Source: Emergencia timonensis
Lineage (GTDB): Bacteria; Bacillota; Clostridia; Peptostreptococcales; Anaerovoracaceae
Assembly (NCBI RefSeq): GCF_900086585.1
Contig: NZ_FLKM01000008.1
Location: forward strand, 1,747,652-1,811,651
Direction: 5' to 3'
DNA length: 64,000 nt
A program made the translations under genes and the position numbers. Every line of letters starts with the position of its first letter. The stretch's first letter is position 1. The notes below the pieces were generated by a model. The model was given only the letters and a program-made list of their open reading frames with translations. It had not been told where the DNA came from and did no database searches. Below are positions 1-7,752 of the stretch, piece after piece.

Positions 1-1209
1 ATCCTTCCGCTGAAAAATATGATTAACGAAGCCTATGCTCTGGACATAGGACGCAAGATAAAGGCCCAGGCCCGTCAGGATATGAAAGAGGGCAAGTATG
101 TGGGTGGCAGGGCGCCATTTGGATATATGAAAGACCCTGATGACTGCCACAAATTGATTATTGATCCTGTGGCGGCTCCTGTGGTACGCCAGATTTTCCA
201 GTGGGCTTATGAAAAAGTCCCCCTCAACCGGATTGTGCTTCTGCTCAATGAAGGAAACTACCCTTCTCCCGGAAAGTATAAGATGCAAACCGGGGAGATC
301 ACCCATCAGGCATTAGCAGGGCGCGGCTACTGGCAGACCTGGACAGTTGCCAAGATTTTGAAGGAGGATAAATATACCGGCGACATGGTGCAAGGGCGAA
401 CAAAAACGGTCCTTCACCGGCAGGTGTCCGCAGGCGAGGAAAACCTGATTGTCGTTACTGGAACCCATGAGCCTATCGTTTCCAAAGAGATTTTCGATGC
501 CGTTCAGAAGTACCGGGCAGAAGTGGCCGAGGAAAGCAAGAAGCACCCGGTTATCCCATACACGCCCAATATTTTCAAGGGGCGTATCTTCTGTGGAGAC
601 TGCGGGAGAAGTCTGCACCGGCAGCGTCAACAATGCAATGGTTCATATCGCTTCCACTGCCTAACCCCTACCAGGGTACATAAAGATAAATGCGCTGGTG
701 TTTCCATTAGCGAAACCGAGCTGATCGCAACGGTTCTGGACATTCTTAAAAGGGAATTAGCCGCCGTTCTGGGGGATTATGCGCTGCTTCTGAACGACAA
801 CATTCAAAAACAGGAAAAAGAGGCTGCCACCCGTGAGAAAATCAACCGGGCAAAGTTACAGCTTAACCAAAGCCGTGAGTTTTTGCAAACTCTTTATGAA
901 AATCTGATGAACGGAGCGATTGACAGCGAAGAATATTTCGTTTTGAAAGCGACTTACGAAGAACAGATGCAGGCGGCCCAAAAAGAGCTTTCCTTTTATG
1001 AAAACCAGTCTGCCGTCCGTCAGGAACAGGCCGAAAAGTGCAAGAACCTGGAAAAAGACGAGCAGGAACTTTTAGTCGGAGGCTCCCTGACTGCCGCCCT
1101 CATTGAGCGTTTGATTGAGCGGATCACGGTCTACCCGAATAAACAGGTAGATGTAAAATTTACATTCCGCACGGAATTTGAGGCGTTTAAGGAGGCGGCG
1201 GCAGAATGA
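1..1209 (+). CDS. Large serine recombinase, 5'-truncated by window edge
   Basis: The frame is open from base 1, so the N-terminal resolvase catalytic domain lies outside the window. What remains is the recombinase domain (PFGY near the visible start, then a VRQIF helix), a zinc-ribbon segment with CGDCG and a later Cys (about nt 590-690), and a charged coiled-coil tail. This is the C-terminal architecture of site-specific serine integrases that move ICE-like elements. The stop overlaps the start of the next recombinase by 4 bp (ATGA), so the two are translationally coupled. The methionine at 19 is internal, not the true start. Confidence 0.9.
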   Translation: MLPLKNMINEAYALDIGRKIKAQARQDMKEGKYVGGRAPFGYMKDPDDCHKLIIDPVAAPVVRQIFQWAYEKVPLNRIVLLLNEGNYPSPGKYKMQTGEITHQALAGRGYWQTWTVAKILKEDKYTGDMVQGRTKTVLHRQVSAGEENLIVVTGTHEPIVSKEIFDAVQKYRAEVAEESKKHPVIPYTPNIFKGRIFCGDCGRSLHRQRQQCNGSYRFHCLTPTRVHKDKCAGVSISETELIATVLDILKRELAAVLGDYALLLNDNIQKQEKEAATREKINRAKLQLNQSREFLQTLYENLMNGAIDSEEYFVLKATYEEQMQAAQKELSFYENQSAVRQEQAEKCKNLEKDEQELLVGGSLTAALIERLIERITVYPNKQVDVKFTFRTEFEAFKEAAAE

Positions 1210-2738
1210 AAAAGTATATGATTGCTCTTTATATCCGTCTTTCTTTGGAGGATGCCAAAACAGATAGTATGAGTATTTCCAGCCAGCGAAGCATCCTTCG
1301 GGAATATGCCTCTGAACTGCCTGAATATGCCAATGCGGAACTTATGGAGTTTGTAGATAACGGGTACAGCGGGGCAAACTTCGAGCGCCCTGCGGTGCAG
1401 GAATTACTTGACCTGGTACGGGCCAATCGGATTGACTGTATCATGGTAAAAGATTTTTCCCGGTTTGGTCGCAACAGTTTGGAAACCGGCTACTTTATCG
1501 AGCGGGTATTTCCGCTGTTTCATACCCGCTTTATCTCTGTCAATGATGATTTTGACACCCAAAAGTTAAAAGGTGATACTGGAGGTATGGAAGTCGCCTT
1601 CAAGTATTTAATCAGTGAGTATTACAGCCGTGATATGTCGGTAAAGACAAAAACGGCCAAATACCTGAAATTCCAGCGTGGCGAATACCAAAGTAAAATC
1701 TGCCCTTACGGTTATCGCAAAGGGGAAAACGGACGGATGGTGCCGGACCCGGAGACTTCCGAAGTAGTCCAGAAAATTTTTGAATATGCCGTAAATGGCA
1801 TGAACGCAGCCGATATTGCACGGGAGCTTTCCCGTCAGCAGATTCCCACGCCCGGAGAACATAAGGCCCGAAAAGGAATTAAGACACACGATGTTTCAAG
1901 AACTCACGGAATGTGGTGCAATTCTACGGTGCTTCGGATTCTTGCTGACGAACGATATATGGGCACTTATGTGATTGGCAAAAAAGAGGTTACGGAAATT
2001 GGCGGCCACAAGATGCGGAGCAAAGAGGAAAGCGACTGGATCAAAATACCGAACCATCATATACCGCTGGTGAATGAGGAAATCTTTTCAAAGGCCAATG
2101 CCTCTATTCAGCGTTTTAAGATTCCAAACAGGAAAAAGCACAACTATCTCCTGCGTGGGAAGGTTATCTGTGGATGCTGTAAACATGCCCTGCACCTGGC
2201 AAACGGGACATCTTACCGGTGCCGCTTTTCCAGCACGATTCCTCCACTGGACTGTTATAATATTCATATCCGAGAAAAAGAACTGAACCAGCTTGTTTAT
2301 GAATTACTGTGCAAACAGTTCCAGGTAGCATTTGGCGTTGACAGCTTAGCGGATCTCCGTAAGGTAGATACCGTTACTTTACATCAAGCTGACTTTGACC
2401 GGCAGATTTTTGAACTGCAGGAAGAAAAGCGGAAGCTGTATGAATCGCTTGTTTCCGGGGGGATTCCGCTCCCGAAATACAAGGAGCAAAAAGAGCAGAT
2501 CAGTGAAAGGCTGTTGGAAGTGCAGAATACCAAAGCGGTTGTCATGGCCCGTCTTGAAGCCGAACAGGAAGAACGGCAGCACCAGCGCCAGCAGATGGAT
2601 ATTTCCCGGATGCTGACGGAAAGCGATGGGCTGACTTCGGAATTGGTTGATCTTCTGATTGATAAGATTTATGTTTACCCTGATAAACGGGTGGATGTTG
2701 AATTTAAGATAAGGGACAGTTTGGCAGCTCACAAATGA
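1206..2738 (+). CDS. Large serine recombinase (site-specific DNA integrase)
   Basis: A complete 510-residue protein. The N-terminal resolvase domain begins with ALYIRLS, which places the catalytic serine at residue 13, and continues with a KDFSRFGRN segment that carries conserved active-site arginines. A recombinase domain follows (ICPYGYRKG), then a zinc ribbon (CGCC and a further Cys near residues 325-340), and a coiled-coil C-terminus rich in Glu and Lys. Such enzymes cut and rejoin attP/attB through a phosphoserine link. The 4-bp overlap with the upstream recombinase suggests the pair acts together in excision or integration of the same element. Confidence 0.93.
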   Translation: MKKYMIALYIRLSLEDAKTDSMSISSQRSILREYASELPEYANAELMEFVDNGYSGANFERPAVQELLDLVRANRIDCIMVKDFSRFGRNSLETGYFIERVFPLFHTRFISVNDDFDTQKLKGDTGGMEVAFKYLISEYYSRDMSVKTKTAKYLKFQRGEYQSKICPYGYRKGENGRMVPDPETSEVVQKIFEYAVNGMNAADIARELSRQQIPTPGEHKARKGIKTHDVSRTHGMWCNSTVLRILADERYMGTYVIGKKEVTEIGGHKMRSKEESDWIKIPNHHIPLVNEEIFSKANASIQRFKIPNRKKHNYLLRGKVICGCCKHALHLANGTSYRCRFSSTIPPLDCYNIHIREKELNQLVYELLCKQFQVAFGVDSLADLRKVDTVTLHQADFDRQIFELQEEKRKLYESLVSGGIPLPKYKEQKEQISERLLEVQNTKAVVMARLEAEQEERQHQRQQMDISRMLTESDGLTSELVDLLIDKIYVYPDKRVDVEFKIRDSLAAHK

Positions 2739-2754
2739 GGGAAAGGGATTGATT

Positions 2755-2913
2755 ATGCGGATTGCGTTTTATTACAGAAAAGGCAGCACAACTTTTGGCT
2801 GTATGCTGCCGGAAGAAAAGGAACGACTTCATGCTTTTTTTGCCGCCGAACAGAAACGGGAGGCGGCAAAATCCCTATCAAGAAAGCTGTATCATGGGGA
2901 CAAGAAAAAATAA
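2755..2913 (+). CDS. Small conserved-looking protein at element end (52 aa)
   Basis: Starts 16 bp after the serine recombinase stop, with GGGAAAGGGATTG as a plausible ribosome binding site. The product starts MRIAFYYRKG and ends in a basic run, with a Glu/Ala-rich helical middle. No function is recognised. Its position between the last recombinase and the element boundary suggests it belongs to the element rather than the prophage. Being short, it could be non-coding, but it is in good register with a ribosome binding site and fills the gap cleanly. Confidence 0.5.
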   Translation: MRIAFYYRKGSTTFGCMLPEEKERLHAFFAAEQKREAAKSLSRKLYHGDKKK

Positions 2914-4008
2914 ATATTTTTTTGTCGTGGGCTTGACATAAGGGTGGCGAAGATTATGAAACCGGAATTCACCACCGAATAATTCCCTCAAATCACTATA
3001 CATTGAATTCTGCGAAAAGATGCAGCCATTGTCTTTGCGCATAATAAGGTTTACATTCTTTAGCCCATCCTCAACAGATTCAGATTTAAACCTCTCATAC
3101 AACCTACCTTCTGCATTTGCATATATCCTGGTATAGTATGTGCCGTAAAGCATTTCATTTTCGTGGCATTGTATCTTGAATCTGCGGAAAACTGCTTCTA
3201 AAGATTCACCATACTTTATTGTGCGTACGGAGCTGTCGTTCTTTGGGGAGGAAAGTATGTAAGAAGTCGAACCACGGGATTCCTTTTTCTTAGAGAGAAT
3301 TGTCTTGGTGATGGATATGGTTCGGTTTTTAAGGTCAATGTCTTCCCATGTAAGGGCGAAAATCTCCCCAGCTCGCATTCCAGTATAATATCCAATCATA
3401 AAAGGATACCAGGCAGGTTTGTTTTGTAATTTCTTTTCAAATTCATCCATTTCTTTTCTCGTGTAGGCTTTCACGCTTGGCGTGGAAATCTTCCCTTCGT
3501 TCTTTTTAACTGATCGAGAAACGTAGATGTTCTGTGCAGGGTTTTGATATATGAGTCCTGCATTAAATTCGTAACGAAAGAATCCCTTCAATATAGCTTT
3601 AATCGTAGTTAGGGTACTTTCCTTAAAGCCTGAAGCGGACTTTTGATCAATCAGTCCTTGGAGTGCCGTGAAAGTTACGGAGTTCATACGATACTTGCCA
3701 ATTGTTGGAATGATATGATTATCAATTAAACTGCGATAGGCTTTCTGTGAGGATAACCCGAGATTCATCTTCACGTAGGATTCATACCAGGCCTCCATGC
3801 AGTCTCTGACGGACATCTCAGCCTCTTTTGATTCATTCGTCACGCCAGCATTATTATACAAGTTCAGAGCCTGTGTGCCGGCTTTTAGAGCTTCTGCCTT
3901 TGTTCGATACCCTCCTTTGGATTTCTGCTTTCGTTTACCATCCATGCCGGCAATCTCAAATCGATATTCCCACTTGCCATTCCTCTTTCGTGTGTTTATC
4001 TGTGCCAT
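2878..4008 (-). pseudogene. int: Prophage tyrosine integrase, 3' end lost to element insertion
   Basis: Read from ATG 4008, with AAGGAG 9 nt upstream, it begins MAQINTRKRNGKWEYRF, an arm-type DNA-binding domain. A core-binding domain follows (about residues 60-170), then the catalytic domain with TGMRAGE (Arg212) and the H-x-L-R-H box (His351, Arg354). After His355 the sequence becomes unrelated (PYVKPTT...) and stops at 2878 inside the serine-recombinase element. The C-terminal His/Trp box and the nucleophilic Tyr of this family are absent. The fragment should not be able to cleave DNA. It would have catalysed prophage integration and, with the Xis-like protein, excision. Confidence 0.88.
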
Positions 4009-4039
4009 TGTATCATTCTCCTTCCCTAAAAAAGGGTAC

Positions 4040-4067
4040 AAAAATACCCCAAACTTGAAATTTGGGG
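4040..4067 (-). terminator. Intrinsic terminator upstream of integrase
   Basis: On the minus strand a 7-bp stem CCCCAAA / TTTGGGG (4067-4061 and 4053-4047) is followed by TATTTTTG. It sits between the leftward lysogeny genes and the integrase start, so transcription from the repressor promoter would be damped before int. Confidence 0.65.
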
Positions 4068-4163
4068 CTGGATGTGATACAATTTGATTGCTTGGATCGT
4101 GTTGCATCACATGCAGCCGATTTATACATTCGCTCCTGCTTGCCGGCGGGGGCGTTTGTTTTA

Positions 4164-4820
4164 TTATTCTATGTTAATATCAATAAGTGTTGGTGTTGTC
4201 TTTGTGTCACCGTCCCAAGCATAATTAGCTGAAAAATTGCTACGAATCTTAGCACCGAAACTGTTCTCGGAATCAACATAGCCTGAGATTTTGAAGCTTT
4301 CTTTCACTCGCTGTATTTTATACTCGAGAGTACCACAGAATTTTGCTGTTGAAGGAGCTTTGAGCTGACTCTTGACGTCGATTTCAACTTGAGCAACTAA
4401 CGTAGTGTGCTGAAGTGTGGATACAATATAGTCCTTCACTTGTTTTATTGCCTTTCCATCCTTATAAAAAACGATGTTACCACTTTTAATTTTTTCTACG
4501 GCTTCATCTTTAAATGAAACTGTAAAATAGTAGCCTTCATAAGTGAATTTTATTGTTTCCTCAGTAACTTTAATGTCATTAATATTTTTCTTTTTAACAC
4601 CAATATCATCAGTAGCACTTAGTAAATTCTTGGCAACAATCGGTTCTAAATCATTTTCTTCTGCAAATTCTTCAATGAAGATTTCATTTTCGCTTTTTTG
4701 GACTGCCTTAGGCTCCGTAGAACTTTCGTCATCATCCCACACTCCTAGCAGACCAAGAATAATAAATAGTGCAAAGAGTAGCGCAGCGACAATAGCGACT
4801 CGCTTTATTATCTTCTTCAT
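4164..4820 (-). CDS. Membrane-anchored prophage protein of unknown function
   Basis: 218 residues from ATG 4820, chosen because a GAAAGGA site precedes it; the frame is open further upstream but without a good site. A positively charged start (MKKIIKR) is followed by one hydrophobic segment (about residues 7-27), so the protein is probably tethered to the membrane with the rest outside. The C-terminal part carries LKAPSTAKF and later GYVDSENSFGA, a pattern I recognise from uncharacterised prophage and bacterial envelope proteins. Lying in the repressor operon it is expressed in the lysogen, so superinfection exclusion is a reasonable guess but not shown. Confidence 0.75.
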   Translation of the reverse strand: MKKIIKRVAIVAALLFALFIILGLLGVWDDDESSTEPKAVQKSENEIFIEEFAEENDLEPIVAKNLLSATDDIGVKKKNINDIKVTEETIKFTYEGYYFTVSFKDEAVEKIKSGNIVFYKDGKAIKQVKDYIVSTLQHTTLVAQVEIDVKSQLKAPSTAKFCGTLEYKIQRVKESFKISGYVDSENSFGAKIRSNFSANYAWDGDTKTTPTLIDINIE

Positions 4821-4840
4821 TTTCTTTATTCCTTTCTTAA

Positions 4841-5233
4841 TCACAACGAAATATCTAAAATGCCTTGCCAGGCAAGATAGTCTTTTAAAAATTCCTCGTC
4901 GACGTCCAAATATTCGGACATGTCCCACGTTGTAGTGTATCCCTTGGATGCGGCCTCGATTACCTTGTCCACGGAGAGTAGTTTGTTGTATGCCCATACG
5001 CGTGCTTTCTGCTCCTGCTTGGCATTATTAAGGTCAGACTGATCTAAGATATTTCCGACACTTGTTTTGTCATGACCAATTTCTTCAGCCAAAATACAAG
5101 CTTTTTTTGAAGTGGTTTGCTGAGAATTAATCCAGATGTATCCGTCGCAGTACAATCCCAAATTTATCATTTTTTCTTCGGCAATTGTCAGAGTACCATC
5201 GTATTCTGCGAGTAGCGTTTCATAGTTATTCAT
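4841..5233 (-). CDS. ImmA/IrrE-type metallopeptidase-like protein
   Basis: 130 residues. The segment ACILAEEIGHDKTSVGNI matches the zinc-site region of ImmA-like phage proteases, which cleave CI-type repressors. The usual HExxH reads EEIGH here, so the first zinc-ligand His is Glu, as in many phage copies. Later QEQKARVWAYNKLL is the second family hallmark. The gene lies directly downstream of the CI-like repressor on the same strand, the normal arrangement for a repressor and its antirepressor protease. Activity despite the missing His is uncertain. Confidence 0.8.
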   Translation of the reverse strand: MNNYETLLAEYDGTLTIAEEKMINLGLYCDGYIWINSQQTTSKKACILAEEIGHDKTSVGNILDQSDLNNAKQEQKARVWAYNKLLSVDKVIEAASKGYTTTWDMSEYLDVDEEFLKDYLAWQGILDISL

Positions 5234-5256
5234 TCCTCTATCTCCGTACTAAGCTG

Positions 5257-5571
5257 TTACTTTCTTTTTGAACGTACAAATGCTTTAAAACGTTCAATTT
5301 CTTCCAATTCTTCTTCTGTCCATTCCTCTCCATCGTGATGAGCTGCGATAGTCTGCACGTCATCGTCCGTATCCCAACCCATTAAATCACTTGGCGAAAC
5401 GTTTAATGCTTCAGCAAATGCGATGATTTTAGATTGGGGGAGGTCAACAGCGCCTTTTTCGATTTTTGCAATCATACTTTTATCTGAATAACCAAGCTTT
5501 TTCGCCAGTTCGGATTGAGTTAATCCTAATTTTAATCTTCTATTTTTAATATTATGATATAGCTGTAACAT
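5257..5571 (-). CDS. CI-like phage repressor (XRE family HTH)
   Basis: 104 residues from ATG 5571, preceded by GAGGTG at 6-nt spacing; a longer in-frame start at 5658 lies upstream of the promoter and is unlikely. An N-terminal helix-turn-helix (LGLTQSELAKKLGYSDKSMIA) is followed by an acidic C-terminus without a LexA-type peptidase domain. It faces a Cro-like gene across a divergent promoter region with two matching operators. It probably maintains lysogeny by occupying both, and may be removed by the downstream ImmA-like protease. Confidence 0.88.
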   Translation of the reverse strand: MLQLYHNIKNRRLKLGLTQSELAKKLGYSDKSMIAKIEKGAVDLPQSKIIAFAEALNVSPSDLMGWDTDDDVQTIAAHHDGEEWTEEELEEIERFKAFVRSKRK

Positions 5572-5596
5572 GTCTTTCACCTCTTTCAGTAAAGAT

Positions 5597-5625
5597 ATAA
5601 TACCACATGGTGGAAAATAATTCAA
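5597..5625 (-). promoter_or_regulatory. Leftward promoter PL with operator OL
   Basis: On the minus strand -35 TTGAAT (5625-5620) and -10 TATTAT (5602-5597) are separated by 17 bp. The spacer contains TTCCACCATGTGGTAT (5615-5600), the same box found in the rightward promoter. It drives the repressor operon. Confidence 0.75.
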
Positions 5626-5642
5626 CAATTTTGCGAAAAAAG

Positions 5643-5671
5643 TTGACATGAATTCCACCCAGTGGTATAGT
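5643..5671 (+). promoter_or_regulatory. Rightward promoter PR with operator OR
   Basis: A consensus -35 TTGACA (5643-5648) and -10 TATAGT (5666-5671) lie 17 bp apart. The spacer holds TTCCACCCAGTGGTAT (5653-5668), identical to the PL box except for two central bases. It drives the Cro-like gene and the early operon. Confidence 0.8.
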
Positions 5672-5679
5672 GTAAGTGA

Positions 5680-5697
5680 AGTTGAATTAAATGCAAC
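5680..5697 (+). repeat. 18-bp palindromic repeat, copy 1
   Basis: AGTTGAATTAAATGCAAC lies just after PR and before the Cro-like gene's ribosome binding site. GTTG and CAAC arms surround ATT/AAT, so the unit is an imperfect palindrome. An exact copy follows at 5921-5938. Confidence 0.7.
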
Positions 5698-5715
5698 AAA
5701 TGAGGAGGTGATATT

Positions 5716-5931
5716 TTGGTAAAGATAGATTTGTTGAAAGATAAGATTGAGAAAAGTGGAATGACGATGACTGCAATATCTTCACAGGCAGGAATGTTGC
5801 GGGAAACGTTATATAATCGATTGAATGGTAAGGGCGATTTCACTGCGTCTGAAATTACAGCCCTCACAAAAACTTTACATCTCACAAAGAATGAGAGAGA
5901 TGAAATTTTTTTGTCAGAAGAGTTGAATTAA
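5716..5931 (+). CDS. Cro-like early regulator (HTH)
   Basis: 71 residues, starting at TTG 5716 with GGAGGTG five bases upstream. Residues about 15-40 (MTMTAISSQAGMLRETLYNRL) form a helix-turn-helix of the kind seen in small phage Cro or DUF739-like proteins. It is the first gene of the rightward early operon and faces the repressor, the classical Cro position. Its last codons overlap the second copy of the 18-bp palindrome, which may be an autoregulatory site. Confidence 0.75.
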   Translation: MVKIDLLKDKIEKSGMTMTAISSQAGMLRETLYNRLNGKGDFTASEITALTKTLHLTKNERDEIFLSEELN

Positions 5932-5938
5932 ATGCAAC
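5921..5938 (+). repeat. 18-bp palindromic repeat, copy 2
   Basis: Exact second copy of AGTTGAATTAAATGCAAC, overlapping the stop codon of the Cro-like gene and lying upstream of the Xis-like gene. Both copies sit in the 5' leader of a regulator gene. Confidence 0.7.
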
Positions 5939-5970
5939 TATACAAAGGTACAGAAAGAAGGTGATGAACA

Positions 5971-6207
5971 ATGGAAGACATCATATACACGATGGCAGAG
6001 GCGGCAGAGAAGTTAAAGACGAACATAAATTATGTGCATGATTTGCGAAAGGCAGGTCTCATAAAGTGCTTGAAACTTAGGTCGTACAAAGTGAGAGCCA
6101 CAGAGCTTGAACGCTTTCTGCAGGAGAATGAGGGGAAGGATTTAAGCGACCCTTACAATGTAAAAGATTTGGAGGAATGCAGTGAAAAAGTACATAAGAC
6201 GATATAG
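5971..6207 (+). CDS. Excisionase-like / MerR-type HTH protein
   Basis: 78 residues. YTMAEAAEKLKTNINYVHDLRKAGLIKCLKLRSYKVRATELERFL fits the winged-helix excisionase family (MAEAA..L.., then ..V....L..FL). It follows the Cro-like gene in the early operon with AGAAGGTGATGAACA as ribosome binding site. It could direct the integrase toward excision or act as a small transcription factor. With the integrase broken, an excision role would now be idle. Confidence 0.7.
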   Translation: MEDIIYTMAEAAEKLKTNINYVHDLRKAGLIKCLKLRSYKVRATELERFLQENEGKDLSDPYNVKDLEECSEKVHKTI

Positions 6208-6248
6208 TCCCATATGGTGGACAGGCCGGACGTTTGGAAGGAGGAAAC

Positions 6249-6428
6249 ATGAAAAAACTTTGGAAAACAAATAAGCAGCCTATCATCCTGTCACTGCTGG
6301 CCGCCGCCGTAATCCTGGCGGTAGACATCAACAGTCGTGCATACTTTGTGGTCGGAGGCGGCGGGATGGTGATGGCAGGAGTGGTTACATACTGGATTTA
6401 CAGACTGATAGAAGGAGAGGAATCATGA
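6249..6428 (+). CDS. Small membrane protein (59 aa)
   Basis: ATG 6249 is preceded by GGAGG. Two hydrophobic segments (about residues 10-24 and 31-50) with a short polar link and an acidic tail suggest a two-pass inner-membrane peptide. Its stop overlaps the next start (ATGA), part of a chain of coupled small early genes. Function is not recognised. Confidence 0.65.
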   Translation: MKKLWKTNKQPIILSLLAAAVILAVDINSRAYFVVGGGGMVMAGVVTYWIYRLIEGEES

Positions 6429-6598
6429 GCATGGATTTGTTAAAGCGTATGACCATAGGCGAACTGAAGCACGCGTTATGGACGGAATCACTGGGAATGG
6501 TGCCTGTGGGCGGTCTGCCCCGCGAATGGTACGAGGATGAACTGGAACTGAGAATGGGAAGCCGGGACGGCTGCCATGAGGAAGGAGAGGAATCATGA
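6425..6598 (+). CDS. Small early phage protein (57 aa)
   Basis: ATG 6425 overlaps the upstream stop by 4 bp, with GGAGAGG 4 nt before it. The product starts MSMDLLKRMTIGELKHALW and ends in an acidic tail; PREWYEDELELRMG looks helical. Its stop overlaps the next start in the same ATGA manner. The 3' end and the upstream gene both end in GGAGAGGAATCATGA, so the ribosome binding site/stop cassette is repeated. No function recognised. Confidence 0.6.
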   Translation: MSMDLLKRMTIGELKHALWTESLGMVPVGGLPREWYEDELELRMGSRDGCHEEGEES

Positions 6599-6735
6599 GA
6601 ATCAAGGACGAAATCACCACTGAGATGAAGAAGGTCAATTCGGCCAAGCGGAATGCAGAAAGGAAGAGGGCACGGTGCATTGAGCGCCTTGCAGAACTGA
6701 AGAAGGAGCTGGAGGAGGCAGAACATGAAGAGTGA
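6595..6735 (+). CDS. Small coiled-coil early phage protein (46 aa)
   Basis: ATG 6595 overlaps the preceding stop, with GGAGAGG upstream. The product is almost entirely Lys/Arg/Glu with heptad-like leucines (CIERLAELKKELEEAEHEE), predicting a single charged helix or coiled coil. It overlaps the next gene by 11 bp. No function recognised. Confidence 0.6.
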   Translation: MRIKDEITTEMKKVNSAKRNAERKRARCIERLAELKKELEEAEHEE

Positions 6736-6919
6736 GTGGAGGGTGTCATCAAATCCTGTTGGAGGAGAAATGCTGTATGGCGTTTACAGACTGTACGATG
6801 TCCAGAAAATAGACCATTCCGGCAATTGGGAATGTAAAGGTTACTACGATGCAAAAGCAGATGCGCAGATGGAAGCGGAGCGGCTGAACAGGGAGGAGGC
6901 TGGCCATGAAGCTGAGTAA
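6725..6919 (+). CDS. Early phage protein of unknown function (64 aa)
   Basis: Starts inside the preceding gene with GGAGGAGG nearby. The sequence MKSEWRVSSNPVGGEMLYGVYRLYDV...WECKGYYDAKADAQMEAERLNREE has a beta-rich front and a helical end, typical of a recurrent small phage family in Clostridia. It overlaps the next start, so it is coupled. Function unknown. Confidence 0.65.
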   Translation: MKSEWRVSSNPVGGEMLYGVYRLYDVQKIDHSGNWECKGYYDAKADAQMEAERLNREEAGHEAE

Positions 6920-7178
6920 CTACTACTTTACGTTCGGGACGGACGGGCGTTACCCGTACCGCGGCGGATGGGTGCAGATCGAGACGGAGAGCATGAACCA
7001 GGCCATGGAGGTCTTCCAGCAGAGATTCCCGGGACTGACACCCGAAATGCTGAACTGTGCAGACTACTATACCCAGGCGCAGTTTGAGCGGACAGACATG
7101 GCGCGGAATGGAAACTTCCATGCAGGGTGCCACATGAAGCTGAATCAATTTGGAGAGGAGATCAGAAAAGATGACTGA
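6906..7178 (+). CDS. Early phage protein of unknown function (90 aa)
   Basis: ATG 6906 overlaps the preceding gene; GGAGGAGG lies upstream. The product begins MKLSNYYFTFGTDGRYPYRGGWVQIE and contains NQAMEVFQQRFPG, a pattern common in Clostridia phages without a known role. Conserved aromatic and Gly residues suggest a small folded alpha/beta protein. Confidence 0.65.
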   Translation: MKLSNYYFTFGTDGRYPYRGGWVQIETESMNQAMEVFQQRFPGLTPEMLNCADYYTQAQFERTDMARNGNFHAGCHMKLNQFGEEIRKDD

Positions 7179-7437
7179 ACAAAAAATAAAGACCGACTGC
7201 GAAGCAGCCGACCTAAAAACTCAAGTAAATGTTACCACAATAGAAGAAAATTTGCAAGCCCGGCATGAAATCCAGCCATACAAGCTGAAGATCATGCTAA
7301 AGCAGGCGGAGAAAATCTACAGCCAGCTGATGGACATCCCCCAGTTTGTGCCCACCTATGATGATGTGGAATTCATCCTGGAAGTAGTGTCCGACACTGT
7401 CAGGAAGGCAAGGGGGGAGAATGATGTTCTGGTGTAA
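7171..7437 (+). CDS. Hypothetical early phage protein (88 aa)
   Basis: ATG 7171 overlaps the previous stop and has GGAGAGGAG 10 nt upstream; an in-frame start at 7150 lies inside the previous gene and lacks a site. The protein is mostly helical and acidic (LKIMLKQAEKIYSQLMDIP, DVEFILEVVSDTVRKAR). Function unknown. It is followed by a coupled zinc-ribbon gene. Confidence 0.6.
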   Translation: MTEQKIKTDCEAADLKTQVNVTTIEENLQARHEIQPYKLKIMLKQAEKIYSQLMDIPQFVPTYDDVEFILEVVSDTVRKARGENDVLV

Positions 7438-7741
7438 GCATTGCGGGACGGAAGTTTCAGGACCCCGCTGGGTGACGGAATATGACATTCATAACGAGGT
7501 GGACGACCGGAGGACGGAGTCCTTCCGTATCCCGTTCTGCCCCTCATGCAGCCATGAGCTTGAGGACGCCGCCCGGTGCGCCTGCGGGAACTGGCAAGGC
7601 GCCGGGACAGACTGGTGCAGAAGATGCCTGCAGGTCCGAGACCGGGCGCTGATGCACTGCATCGCCCGTATCAGGATAGACACGAAGCTGGCGCTGTCCG
7701 CAGAGGACACCAAGGACCTGGTGCTCAGTTATTTAGAGTAG
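7421..7741 (+). CDS. Zinc-ribbon early phage protein (106 aa)
   Basis: Eight clustered cysteines arranged as CKHC, CPSC, CAC and CRRC (residues about 5-70) indicate two zinc knuckles. The C-terminal 35 residues are helical. A second ATG three bases in is equally possible. It overlaps the upstream gene and precedes the Gp157-like gene by 11 bp. A nucleic-acid or protein-binding role is likely from the zinc ribbons, but no specific family is recognised. Confidence 0.65.
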   Translation: MMFWCKHCGTEVSGPRWVTEYDIHNEVDDRRTESFRIPFCPSCSHELEDAARCACGNWQGAGTDWCRRCLQVRDRALMHCIARIRIDTKLALSAEDTKDLVLSYLE

Positions 7742-7752
7742 GAGGGATACAT

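Larger units (their letters stand above)
1..2943. mobile_element. Right end of a serine-recombinase mobile element inserted in the prophage integrase
   Basis: Two adjacent large serine recombinase genes and a short ORF end about 30 bp before the integrase reading frame resumes. Integrase homology (the H-x-L-R-H box) stops abruptly at about 2944, and everything to its left reads as recombinase-element sequence. Elements with tandem serine recombinases at one end are common in Clostridia. The left end, the cargo and the target-site copy lie outside the window. The exact boundary is placed by loss of integrase coding sense, to within a few bases. This assignment is an inference from gene content. 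Confidence 0.75.
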
